A program made the translations under genes and the position numbers. Positions 8,034 to 16,133 of a stretch of 64,000 nt of DNA are shown here, in pieces (the first letter of the stretch is position 1; the number at the start of each line of letters is the position of its first letter). The notes beneath the pieces are model-generated. The model did not search any database, was not told where the DNA came from, and saw only the letters and a list, made by a program, of their open reading frames with translations. Source of the DNA: Pseudomonas sp. S06B 330 (GTDB lineage: Bacteria > Pseudomonadota > Gammaproteobacteria > Pseudomonadales > Pseudomonadaceae); the NCBI RefSeq assembly GCF_002845275.2, contig NZ_CP088149.1, positions 1,546,501 to 1,610,500 on the forward strand. Direction: 5' to 3'.

Positions 8034-9688
8034 TCCGGCGTCTTCTGGCAACCCTGGCCTTCGGCGTTTTCGCACCTGCCGTCTGGGCCGCCGACGCCCT
8101 CACCGGCGAGGTGCACAAGCAACCCTTGAACGTTGCGGCGATCCTTATGTTCGTCGCCTTCGTCGGTGCCACCCTGTGCATCACCTACTGGGCATCCAAA
8201 CGTAACAAGTCCGCTTCCGACTACTACGCCGCCGGTGGACGCATCACCGGGTTTCAGAACGGTTTGGCGATTGCCGGTGACTACATGTCGGCAGCGTCCT
8301 TCCTGGGTATTTCCGCCCTGGTGTTCACCTCTGGCTACGACGGCTTGATCTACTCGATCGGCTTCCTGGTTGGCTGGCCGATCATTCTATTCCTGATTGC
8401 TGAACGCCTGCGTAACCTGGGTAAATACACCTTTGCTGACGTGGCCTCCTATCGCCTCGGGCAAAAAGAAATCCGCACCTTGTCGGCGTCTGGTTCGCTG
8501 GTGGTGGTGGCGTTCTACCTGATCGCGCAAATGGTTGGTGCCGGCAAGCTGATTCAGTTGCTGTTCGGTCTGGACTACCACGTTGCCGTGATCCTGGTCG
8601 GTATCCTGATGTGCATGTACGTGTTGTTCGGCGGCATGCTGGCCACTACCTGGGTGCAAATCATCAAGGCCGTACTGCTGCTCTCCGGTGCCAGCTTCAT
8701 GGCGCTGATGGTGATGAAACACGTCAACTTCGACTTCAACGCACTGTTCTCCGAGGCCATCAAGGTTCACCCGAAAGGTGAAGCGATCATGAGCCCGGGC
8801 GGTCTGGTCAAAGACCCGATCTCGGCCTTCTCCTTGGGGCTGGCGCTGATGTTCGGTACCGCTGGCCTGCCGCACATCCTGATGCGCTTCTTCACCGTCA
8901 GCGATGCCAAAGAAGCGCGTAAGAGCGTGCTGTACGCGACCGGCTTCATCGGCTACTTCTACATCCTGACCTTCATCATCGGCTTTGGCGCGATCCTGTT
9001 GGTCAGCACCAACCCAGACTTCAAGGACGCTGCCGGCGCCCTGATTGGTGGTAACAACATGGCTGCAGTGCACCTGGCTAACGCCGTGGGTGGCAGTGTG
9101 TTCCTGGGCTTCATCTCGGCGGTGGCGTTCGCGACCATCCTGGCGGTAGTGGCTGGCCTGACCCTGGCTGGTGCTTCGGCGGTGTCTCACGACCTGTACG
9201 CCAGCGTGATCAAGAAAGGCAAGGCCAACGAGAAGGATGAAATCCGCGTCTCGAAGATCACCACCATCGCCCTCGCGGTATTGGCTATCGGCCTGGGGAT
9301 CCTCTTCGAAAGCCAGAACATCGCCTTCATGGTCGGCCTGGCGTTCTCAATCGCGGCCAGCTGCAACTTCCCGGTACTGCTGCTCTCGATGTACTGGAAG
9401 AAGCTGACCACCCGTGGCGCCATGATTGGTGGCTGGATGGGCCTGGTCAGTGCAGTGGCGCTGATGATTCTTGGCCCGACCATCTGGGTGCAGATCCTCG
9501 GTCACGAGAAAGCCATCTACCCGTACGAGTACCCAGCGCTGTTCTCGATGCTCATCGCCTTTGTCGGGATCTGGTTCTTCTCGATCACCGACAAGTCCAA
9601 GGCGGCTGATGAAGAACGTGCACTGTTCTTCCCGCAGTTTGTTCGCTCGCAAACCGGTCTGGGGGCTTCAGGTGCGGTTTCGCACTGA
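8030..9688 (+). CDS. actP: Cation/acetate symporter ActP
   Basis: Sodium:solute symporter family (SSS) permease of 552 residues that takes up acetate and related short monocarboxylates. It has an N-terminal signal-like segment ([22 protein letters not shown]) and about 13 membrane helices; the family block [32 protein letters not shown] is at about residues 62-93. Coupled to the DUF485 gene by a 4-base overlap and followed by a clear terminator. In Pseudomonas such pairs are controlled by the CrbS/R (MxtR/ErdR) system; no binding site was identified here. Confidence 0.95.
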   Translation: MIRRLLATLAFGVFAPAVWAADALTGEVHKQPLNVAAILMFVAFVGATLCITYWASKRNKSASDYYAAGGRITGFQNGLAIAGDYMSAASFLGISALVFTSGYDGLIYSIGFLVGWPIILFLIAERLRNLGKYTFADVASYRLGQKEIRTLSASGSLVVVAFYLIAQMVGAGKLIQLLFGLDYHVAVILVGILMCMYVLFGGMLATTWVQIIKAVLLLSGASFMALMVMKHVNFDFNALFSEAIKVHPKGEAIMSPGGLVKDPISAFSLGLALMFGTAGLPHILMRFFTVSDAKEARKSVLYATGFIGYFYILTFIIGFGAILLVSTNPDFKDAAGALIGGNNMAAVHLANAVGGSVFLGFISAVAFATILAVVAGLTLAGASAVSHDLYASVIKKGKANEKDEIRVSKITTIALAVLAIGLGILFESQNIAFMVGLAFSIAASCNFPVLLLSMYWKKLTTRGAMIGGWMGLVSAVALMILGPTIWVQILGHEKAIYPYEYPALFSMLIAFVGIWFFSITDKSKAADEERALFFPQFVRSQTGLGASGAVSH

Positions 9689-9706
9689 TTGACCCAGCTG
9701 TAACCA

Positions 9707-9739
9707 GACAACGCCCCGCTAGCCGGGGCGTTGTCTTTT
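9707..9739 (+). terminator. Rho-independent terminator after actP
   Basis: GACAACGCCCCG / CTAGC / CGGGGCGTTGTC: a 12-bp perfect stem (9707-9718 with 9724-9735) followed by TTTT. Confidence 0.9.
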
Positions 9740-9762
9740 GCGCTAATGGCACTTTGAGGTCG

Positions 9763-9778
9763 TTGGGAAATTTCCTAA
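9763..9778. promoter_or_regulatory. Candidate operator dyad upstream of the fimbrial operon
   Basis: TTGGGAAATTTCCTAA is a 16-bp palindrome with one mismatched pair, 106 bases before the pilin start. It contains the heptad TTTCCTA, an exact fit to the published BvgA heptad (T/A)TTC(C/T)TA, and 10 of 14 positions of the enterobacterial RcsAB box TAAGAATATTCCTA. A second copy with 13 of 16 bases identical lies at 12979-12994. The operon encodes a BvgA/RcsB-class regulator, making it the likely ligand (inference). Confidence 0.5.
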
Positions 9779-9838
9779 GTTTGGTCGGAACGGTACTATT
9801 TTTTGGGGGTAGTCACTTACGAATAATTCTCCTTGTTG

Positions 9839-9853
9839 ACGACGCAACGTCGT
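9839..9853. promoter_or_regulatory. Short dyad in the pilin leader
   Basis: ACGACG-CAA-CGTCGT is a perfect 6-bp inverted repeat ending 16 bases before the AAGGAG ribosome-binding site of the pilin gene. It could be an operator or an mRNA hairpin; no T tract follows, so it is not a terminator. Confidence 0.35.
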
Positions 9854-9883
9854 TCAGCGTTCACCCTATAAGGAGATTGATTC

Positions 9884-10363
9884 GTGAAACGTATGCTACT
9901 TGCCCTCCCTCTGGCTCTGCTCAGCGTCGGCTCGGCTTATGCCGTCGATCCTATCGAGAAGCAGGTTCAAATCACCGCCCAGGTACCCACCGATGCTTTC
10001 TACGTCGAACCTGTGGGCGGCAACTGGATGAATGATCCGCAGGAAATGGCCTGGAACTCGTTCCGCAGCGAGCTACAACCGATCCGTAAGCAGCTTCAGG
10101 TCAAGAGCACCATCGGCCCGATTTCCGCTTACCTGCTTTCACCTGCGGTCGTCGCCAGCGGTAGTGACAGTATCGGCCTGGACGTCAAGGTGGCTGACAC
10201 CGTGCTAACCACTACCACTGCCGAAGTTGTCAGCGCCGCTCAGGCTGCCCCTGGCGCTGTTATCGGTTTTGAAGTCGCCGCTCAGGCAGCGGGTGCCGGT
10301 GGCTATGAGCCGGGCAACTATCAGGGGCTGGTAAGCATGATGTTCGAGACCGCCGCTCCCTGA
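9884..10363 (+). CDS. CS1/CFA-I-type (alpha) fimbrial major pilin
   Basis: Exported pilin of 159 residues. GTG 9884 is chosen for the AAGGAG at 9870-9875; an ATG three codons later is possible. Signal peptide MLLALPLALLSVGSAYA-V. The mature N-terminus VDPIEKQVQITAQVPTDAF matches the donor strand of the CS1/CFA-I/CblA pilin family (compare VEK-I-VTASVDP in CFA/I), and the short all-beta body without cysteines is typical of that family. It is the first gene of a pilin-usher-chaperone-tip operon. The family assignment is supported by the neighbours as much as by its own sequence. Confidence 0.85.
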   Translation: MKRMLLALPLALLSVGSAYAVDPIEKQVQITAQVPTDAFYVEPVGGNWMNDPQEMAWNSFRSELQPIRKQLQVKSTIGPISAYLLSPAVVASGSDSIGLDVKVADTVLTTTTAEVVSAAQAAPGAVIGFEVAAQAAGAGGYEPGNYQGLVSMMFETAAP

Positions 10364-10459
10364 CAGGCGTCGCCCAGCCTTTCACTCATCCGTTGTTACC
10401 TGTCCTGCCCTGCGGTGTTGATCCGTGGGCAAGGGCGGGTATTGCCTGTAAGCGACACC

Positions 10460-12955
10460 ATGCCAACTACTCATACCTTCTTCGTTTCGATCAGCTGGCT
10501 GTGCGCCTGCCTGTTGTTGGTCCCGGTCACTTCGACGGCGTCCAGCGTGCTGGGTAGCCGGGGCCAGGTTCAGGGTTTGCCGCGGGAGTTCGAAGAGCAC
10601 TTCTTCGACGTGCCACTGGCCGTGCGTGTCGACCTCGATGGTCGTTATTTGGGCGATGCCATGGTCGTGCTCAGCCGTGATGAGCGTGTGCAGTTGCTCG
10701 CGTTCACCGAGACTCAGGAAAGCCTTGAACCGGCGAGTGTGCGTCGGCGCTGGCAGGAGCGCCTGGCTGCCGGTCACCCCTTGGGTGATTGTCGCCAGGC
10801 TTGTCCGGACGGTCTGCGCGCTGTGCACTACAGCGTGGTCAACTCACAATTGTCGCTGCTGACCGAACGGGCCGAGTCCGCAGAGCAAGGCGAGCGCTAC
10901 CACCGCTTGCCGGAACAGGGCAGTTACGGGCTGCTGCTGCGTAATCAGCTCAACGTGGTCGGCGGCGATCACGGTTCCAGTGGCCGCTATGGTCTGCAAG
11001 GGCAAAGCAGTCTGGGTAATTGGACGGCCTTGGCTGATGGCCAGCTAGACCGGGGCAGCGACAGCACACAGTCAACGCGCTATCACCTTGAGCAACTGTA
11101 TGGCGAACGGCTGATTGACAGTCATTTCTTTCGCCTGGGCTACTTCACCCCTGCTGCTCAAGGACTTACTCGCCAGCCACGCCTGTTTGGCAGCAGCCCG
11201 GACACAACCCTGGGCGTGATGTTCGGTAGCAGCGACAGCCTGGCGATCGACAACGGTGCGCCAAGTACCACGCCCATTTATGTCACCCCCGACCGGCCGG
11301 CCGTGGCGGAGGTCTACCGCAATGGAGTACTGATTAACAGTCAACCGGTCCAGCCGGGCTTGCAGACGCTTGATACCCGAGTGTTGCCAGGTGGTATTTA
11401 CGAGGTGGAGATCCGTCTGGTCGAGGACGGCCAGGTGTCCTCGACCCACCAGGCGTTTATCTACAAACCCTCCAACTGGCGCAGCACCGACAAACCCTGG
11501 CGCTACAACCTGTTCCTTGGCCAGCAGAGCAGCCTGTTGAATAACTGGGACAGTAACCATGAAGACACCCTCAGTGCTGGTGTGATGGCCAACTACATGC
11601 TGCATCCGCGGGCGATACTTGGTCTGTCGACGCAGCGTATCGATGAGGCGATGCAATACGGTACTTCGCTGGATTGGGATGTGCGTGAACGTTTCAAACT
11701 CTACGGCAATCTGTTCCAAAGTCAGGGGCAGGGCACCGGTTACGACGTTCAGGCCATCCATAGCTATGACAGAGGTTCGTTGGTGGCCAGCCACAGTCGT
11801 TCCTTTCTCGAGCGGCCGCGTACCTACCGGCAAGGGCCTTTTGAACAGTCGGTCAGCCAGTCGTCATTATCCCTCAACCACCGCCTCGACCCGCGCAATA
11901 GTGTCACCCTGCGCCTGTCCCATAGCAGCGGTGCCAGCGATGGTGCGGGTGTCGATTTGGGATGGTCGTATTACGGTCGACTGCTCGGTTCTGACGCCAA
12001 CTGGCGGCTGTCAGTGTTTGATCGACCGGGGACCGCAGGCACCGACGAGGCGCGCAGCCGTGGTATCAACCTCAATTTGAGCATGAGCTTGGGCAGCGGC
12101 GGACGGCGTGTTGCAGCCAGCTTCGGCACCCGCACGTCGCGCGATGGCGGGCGCGATCTGAACGCTTCACTGGCCTACCAGCAGGACGTCGATTTGGGGG
12201 CAGTGCGCACGCTTGGAGTGAATGCGACGGCTGACCGCTACGGCGCCGGAGTCGGGGGGGAGAGCCTGTTTGAGAACGAGGTGATGCATGGTGATGCTTA
12301 TTTCCAGCGCTCCTCCTACAACGGCGAGTTCAATGCGGGCCTGAACCTGGAGAGCGTGCTTGCCGTGGGGGCCGGTAAGGCCGCCCTAAGCGGCCAGTAT
12401 TTACCCCATGAAGCGGGGCTGATCGTAGACGTGGAGAGCGACATCGTGGACCTCAAGCTGCATGCCGATGATCCGCAAGGCAATACTGCCAGCTTGCACC
12501 CTGGACGCAATCTGATCCCGGTAACCGCCTACAAAGCTGGCAACGTGCAGTTTGATTTCGAAGGCAGCGATACCGTCGCGGCGGTGATTCAGCCCTCCAG
12601 TTTCGACTATCACCTCAACAGAGGTGGCATTGAGTACCGCCGACTGCGCGTATTGCGCACGGTGACGGTAATCGGGCAGCTGTTTGATGCTCATGGTCAG
12701 CCGATGCGTGGCGCCCAGGTGATCAACCATGCGAGCCGCAGTGTCACCGAGGCCGATGGCTTTTTCGCCGTGGAAATGAGTGAGTCGACGCCTACCTTGG
12801 AAGTCCGCCAGGGCGGTTCGCCTGCCTGCCTGCTCAATTTCGACCTCAAGCGCCTTGAGCGCGAGGGGGATGTGCTACTGGCCGGTGATCAGCGGTGCAC
12901 CCCGGCCAGTCTGGCGCGCACAGCAGGCACTGCTGCCGCCCTGGATAAGGGCTGA
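10460..12955 (+). CDS. Outer-membrane usher of alpha-type fimbriae (CfaC/CblC/TcfC family)
   Basis: Product of 831 residues from ATG 10460; an upstream GTG at 10415 lacks a plausible ribosome-binding site and would put 15 residues before the signal peptide. Signal peptide ending near TSTASS. Usher landmarks: an N-terminal periplasmic domain (about residues 40-180, with the pair CRQAC), a beta-barrel with the plug-like segment TPIYVTPDRPAVAEVYRNGVLINSQPVQPGLQTLDTRVLPGGIYEVEIR split over about residues 270-320, and a C-terminal domain with PMRGAQVINHASRSVTEADGFF. It exports chaperone-bound pilins across the outer membrane. The length fits CS1-type ushers (about 830-870). Confidence 0.88.
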   Translation: MPTTHTFFVSISWLCACLLLVPVTSTASSVLGSRGQVQGLPREFEEHFFDVPLAVRVDLDGRYLGDAMVVLSRDERVQLLAFTETQESLEPASVRRRWQERLAAGHPLGDCRQACPDGLRAVHYSVVNSQLSLLTERAESAEQGERYHRLPEQGSYGLLLRNQLNVVGGDHGSSGRYGLQGQSSLGNWTALADGQLDRGSDSTQSTRYHLEQLYGERLIDSHFFRLGYFTPAAQGLTRQPRLFGSSPDTTLGVMFGSSDSLAIDNGAPSTTPIYVTPDRPAVAEVYRNGVLINSQPVQPGLQTLDTRVLPGGIYEVEIRLVEDGQVSSTHQAFIYKPSNWRSTDKPWRYNLFLGQQSSLLNNWDSNHEDTLSAGVMANYMLHPRAILGLSTQRIDEAMQYGTSLDWDVRERFKLYGNLFQSQGQGTGYDVQAIHSYDRGSLVASHSRSFLERPRTYRQGPFEQSVSQSSLSLNHRLDPRNSVTLRLSHSSGASDGAGVDLGWSYYGRLLGSDANWRLSVFDRPGTAGTDEARSRGINLNLSMSLGSGGRRVAASFGTRTSRDGGRDLNASLAYQQDVDLGAVRTLGVNATADRYGAGVGGESLFENEVMHGDAYFQRSSYNGEFNAGLNLESVLAVGAGKAALSGQYLPHEAGLIVDVESDIVDLKLHADDPQGNTASLHPGRNLIPVTAYKAGNVQFDFEGSDTVAAVIQPSSFDYHLNRGGIEYRRLRVLRTVTVIGQLFDAHGQPMRGAQVINHASRSVTEADGFFAVEMSESTPTLEVRQGGSPACLLNFDLKRLEREGDVLLAGDQRCTPASLARTAGTAAALDKG

Positions 12956-12978
12956 TGCTCAACGTGAGTGACCTCTTA

Positions 12979-12994
12979 ATGGGAAATTTCTGAA
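12979..12994. promoter_or_regulatory. Second copy of the fimbrial operator-like dyad
   Basis: ATGGGAAATTTCTGAA shares 13 of 16 bases with the dyad at 9763-9778, including the core GGGAAATTTC. It lies 90 bases before the chaperone start, in the only real gap (129 bp) inside the operon. It fits 10 of 14 positions of the RcsB consensus KMRGAWTMWYCTGS. A T-rich stretch and TTTGGGAGAAATCC follow, so a second, internal promoter for chaperone, tip protein and regulator is plausible. Confidence 0.45.
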
Positions 12995-13084
12995 TTTTTT
13001 TTGGGAGAAATCCTGCTGGGGTCGCCGTGATGGTGGCACCCGTCACGGTAATACTCTCGATGCGCGCATACGGAGACTGACAAG

Positions 13085-13819
13085 ATGAATATCCATGTAC
13101 CTATTGTGTTACTTCTGCTGTTGTTGGCGCATTCTGCGCAGGCCGCGCCGGAACTGAATGTTGGCGCGCTGTACGATTATCTCGACAGCGGTAAGAGCAC
13201 GCTGCTCAAACGCGTACGCAACAACGGTGACACGACCGCTTTCGTCAAGGTCAGCGTCGCCGAGCTGGTCTATGACGACCAGGGTGTCGCGCGCGAAGTC
13301 GCCACCGACGGCTTACCCCTAGCGCAACGAGGGGTAGTGGCCAGTCCGGCTCGCCTGATTGTGCCGGCCCAAGGCACACAGGCTGTGCGCGTGCTGTATC
13401 GCGGTACACGGGATCGCGAACGCTACTTCCGCCTACGCTTCATTCCGGTGTTGCCGGAAAGTAGCGATGGTTTTGCTGTCGATGCGCAGGATGCTGAACG
13501 GTATCGCGAGCAGCTCAAGGCGGGCGTCAATCTCTTGGCCGGCTACGGCTCGCTGTTGTTCGTGCGCCCTGGTCAGGTGCGTTTCCAAACGCCGGTGCGG
13601 CGTCAGGGCGGTCAACTGACTGTTGTCAACGAGGGTAACACTACCGTAGTGCTCGACCATTTTCGCCAATGTTCGACCCCGAACCAGGCTTGCGAACCGG
13701 CCACTAAACACCACTTGCTACCGGGGCGCAGTCGGCAGTTCGACGGTGAGTCGGACAAGGTGCATCAGTTCGAGCTGCATGAAGGGGAAAACCATCAGCT
13801 TATGGTGCTCAAGGGATGA
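13085..13819 (+). CDS. Periplasmic fimbrial chaperone (CblB/CfaA-like)
   Basis: Product of 244 residues with signal peptide (LLLLLLAHSAQA-A) and an immunoglobulin-like two-domain chaperone pattern: the N-terminal domain has LPLAQRGVVASPARLIVPAQGTQAVRVLYRG, equivalent to the G1 donor strand and conserved basic region, and the second domain starts near residue 160. The pair Cys198/Cys204 (QCSTPNQAC) may form a disulfide. It caps pilin subunits until they reach the usher. ATG 13085 has GGAGACTG upstream, and the stop overlaps the tip gene start (ATGA). Confidence 0.85.
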   Translation: MNIHVPIVLLLLLLAHSAQAAPELNVGALYDYLDSGKSTLLKRVRNNGDTTAFVKVSVAELVYDDQGVAREVATDGLPLAQRGVVASPARLIVPAQGTQAVRVLYRGTRDRERYFRLRFIPVLPESSDGFAVDAQDAERYREQLKAGVNLLAGYGSLLFVRPGQVRFQTPVRRQGGQLTVVNEGNTTVVLDHFRQCSTPNQACEPATKHHLLPGRSRQFDGESDKVHQFELHEGENHQLMVLKG

Positions 13820-15024
13820 GCGCTCGCAGGTTGACTCAGCCGCTACGGCGACGCTTCTGGTTGCTGCTGGGCCTTGTGCTGTTAGGGGGGGCACCTGTAG
13901 CAGGGGCTTTGGAAGTTACGATTTCGGCGCAGTACCGCGGTGGTGGCTCGGGACGCTTCGAGAACACAACCCCGCCAGGCGGGCTTTGCCAGGGCTGGCC
14001 AGCTACCTGTAGAAACAGAATGACGGTGAACCTGCCCATCACTTATTCCAAGAAGACCACTAAAGGTGCGGTCGACTCGCGGGATGAGTTCTTCCTGCAG
14101 TTGCCAGGGCGCAGGGAGGTCGATGTTTTTCATGAGCAGACCGGCGAGCCGCGGCGCATGACTTTTGAGTGGACGGCAGTCAGCCAGAAAGTGCTGGCAT
14201 CAAGTCTGAATCACCACCCGCTTTACCAGCCTGTTATCAGTAGTGGTTGCCGTTTTGTCGGGAGCACTTCTCAGTTCCGGCCCGCTATCGTCACTTATCT
14301 GTGGGACATAGGTATCCCACAATCACCGGTTGCATGCTGGGCCAACGGCAAAAATGCGCCGGTTGGGCGGGTCGAAGTCGCCACCGTTCTGGAAACCAGT
14401 GTTGCTTATGCCATGGACATTCCGCCGCCTTACCGGTTAAAGGCTGGTACTTACCGCGGCAGCCAGACCTACAGCATCGGCCCTGGGGGCGACTTTGATT
14501 TTGGCAACGACGTCACCGAACTCAGCGGGGGCAGTTTGACTGTCAACTTTGTACTCGACGTTCAGCACGCGTTCATTTTCGAGTTCCCGCCGGGTTCGGA
14601 CCGCGCCGTACTGGAGCCTCAAGGCGGTTGGAATGCTTGGTTGACCGGTGGGCGCCGGCCTGGGCGACTTTACCGAGACTTGCCGTTTCGACTCTGGTCG
14701 ACCGGGCCCTTCAAGGTCTACAAACAGTGTCAGTACGAGGACGGCGACCGCTGTGGTATCCGTAACGACGACAGCGATCAAGTGCCTGTGACGATCGCAC
14801 TGACCCTGCCGGCGGGCGTTGAACACCGGGGGGCGACGGTCAACCGACTGGCATTGCCTACTGGTCGGTCCGCTGCCCTGCAATTTGAGGCCGCGACACC
14901 CACCCTTAACCGAGCAGGCCAACTGCACTTCGAGGTAGCACGTGACGACGTCGGCAGCATGCTCGCCCACCCCGGCAGTACCTACACAGGTCAGGTGACA
15001 GTGGTATTCGATGCAGAGTTGTAG
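13816..15024 (+). CDS. Fimbrial tip protein/adhesin (CblD/CfaE-like)
   Basis: Product of 402 residues with a long arginine-rich n-region and signal peptide ending near GAPVAGA-LE. The two-part layout (adhesin domain about 35-230, pilin-like domain about 240-402) and cysteine pairs (CQGWPATC, CRF...CWAN, CQYEDGDRC) are those expected of CS1-family minor tip subunits. The C-terminal HPGSTYTGQVTVVFDAEL resembles the closing strands of the pilin domain. It is coupled to the chaperone gene by a 4-base overlap. The binding target cannot be inferred. Confidence 0.8.
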   Translation: MSARRLTQPLRRRFWLLLGLVLLGGAPVAGALEVTISAQYRGGGSGRFENTTPPGGLCQGWPATCRNRMTVNLPITYSKKTTKGAVDSRDEFFLQLPGRREVDVFHEQTGEPRRMTFEWTAVSQKVLASSLNHHPLYQPVISSGCRFVGSTSQFRPAIVTYLWDIGIPQSPVACWANGKNAPVGRVEVATVLETSVAYAMDIPPPYRLKAGTYRGSQTYSIGPGGDFDFGNDVTELSGGSLTVNFVLDVQHAFIFEFPPGSDRAVLEPQGGWNAWLTGGRRPGRLYRDLPFRLWSTGPFKVYKQCQYEDGDRCGIRNDDSDQVPVTIALTLPAGVEHRGATVNRLALPTGRSAALQFEAATPTLNRAGQLHFEVARDDVGSMLAHPGSTYTGQVTVVFDAEL

Positions 15025-15052
15025 GACGCCGAATTTCCAGTGAGGAAGGACC

Positions 15053-15679
15053 ATGTATAGAGCGTTAGTGGTAGATGATCACCCCTTCATTCGATCCAGT
15101 GTCTGCATGCTGTTGCGTCAGGACCGTATCGAAATTGCGGGCCAGGCGGACAATGGTGTGGATGCCGTGCGTCATGCTCGCGAGCTGTCACCTGATATCG
15201 TCATCCTGGATATCACCATGCCGGGGCTGGACGGTCTGGAGGTGATGATGCGCATCAGGGCCATGGAGCGGCCGGCCAAAGTGCTGGTGCTGACCTCCCA
15301 GTTGCCGGATTACTTTTCCCTGCGCTGCATGCAGGCTGGCGCGGCCGGGTATGTATCAAAAACCGACGGTTTGCGAGCGCTGAGCAAGGCTGTCAGGGCG
15401 GTGTTGTCCGGGTATACCTATTTCCCCGAGGTGGTGCTCAGTTCGATCAATCAGCAGGATTTGCGGGCCACCGAAGCACAGTGCATTGCCCGCTTGAGCG
15501 ACCGTGAGGTGTTGATACTGCAGCAGCTGGCTCGTGGCTTGAGCAACAAGGCAATCGGCGAAGCCATGCTGCTGAGCAACAAGACCATCAGTACCTACAA
15601 GATGCGCTTGATCGAGAAACTCAGGGTCAAGTCTCTGATCGATCTTGCTGATCTGGCACGGCGCAACCTGTTGATATAA
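15053..15679 (+). CDS. Response regulator, NarL/FixJ family, BvgA/RocA1-like
   Basis: Product of 208 residues: a receiver domain (about 1-120) with the acidic pair (VVDDH), phospho-acceptor Asp in LDITMPG (about residue 54), Thr in VLTSQ and Lys in SKTDG. A LuxR-type HTH follows (about 145-205, LSDREVLILQQLARGLSNKAIG...LSNKTISTYKMRLIEKL). The recognition helix SNKTISTYK is close to that of BvgA/EvgA/RocA1. ATG 15053 lies 29 bases after the tip gene with AGGAAGGACC upstream, so it is probably the operon's last gene. No sensor kinase gene is adjacent. It likely controls the fimbriae through the dyads at 9763 and 12979 (inference). Confidence 0.9.
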   Translation: MYRALVVDDHPFIRSSVCMLLRQDRIEIAGQADNGVDAVRHARELSPDIVILDITMPGLDGLEVMMRIRAMERPAKVLVLTSQLPDYFSLRCMQAGAAGYVSKTDGLRALSKAVRAVLSGYTYFPEVVLSSINQQDLRATEAQCIARLSDREVLILQQLARGLSNKAIGEAMLLSNKTISTYKMRLIEKLRVKSLIDLADLARRNLLI

Positions 15680-15697
15680 CCCGATCGCTTTTTGAGT

Positions 15698-15745
15698 GGC
15701 GCTACCTGTAGAAGACTGCGTAAGCGGGGTCCTACAGGTAGCGCC
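15698..15745 (+). terminator. Long hairpin after the fimbrial operon
   Basis: GGCGCTACCTGTAG and CTACAGGTAGCGCC (15698-15711 and 15732-15745) form a perfect 14-bp stem with a 20-base loop. No T run follows on either strand, so it may be a bidirectional barrier between convergent genes or a small repeat rather than a classical terminator. Confidence 0.5.
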
Positions 15746-15749
15746 TGGG

Positions 15750-15902
15750 TCATATCATGCCGAGCAAAAGCAGCACCAGCAGGACCACCAGCACCACACC
15801 GATGACACCGGACGGGCCATAGCCCCAACTTCTGGAGTGCGGGAAGACAGGTAAGCCACCAATCAACAGCAGTATCAGAATGATGATGAGTATGGTGCCC
15901 AT
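15750..15902 (-). CDS. DUF3309 family small membrane protein
   Basis: A 50-residue open frame read on the minus strand from ATG 15902 to TGA 15750-15752. It begins MGTILIIILILLLIGGLPVF, has PHSRSWGYGPSG in the middle and ends in a second hydrophobic run (VIGVVLVVLLVLLLLGMI). The two helices joined by a short Ser/Trp/Gly/Tyr/Pro-rich loop match DUF3309, a family of about 50 residues common in proteobacteria with no known function. On the coding strand GGATACTGCC lies just upstream. It is transcribed alone, convergent with the fimbrial operon. Confidence 0.75.
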   Translation of the reverse strand: MGTILIIILILLLIGGLPVFPHSRSWGYGPSGVIGVVLVVLLVLLLLGMI

Positions 15903-16133
15903 GGCAGTATCCTTGTTTGGCTTGAGGGGTAGGCGTTTCGGTTCAATCCTGCTGTTCGGCCACGTGAATCATGTCCGCCTGTTAATTCCGACTCCTGTTC
16001 TCGACGAAAAGTTTAATAAACCGGTTTCACCACTGTTTGCCTGGGCTATTCAGCATCCTGATACAGGGTGGGTACGGCACATGCCTTCGCTACACTGGCG
16101 CTAACTTTCCAGAACCGTATAAGGCATCCGGCT

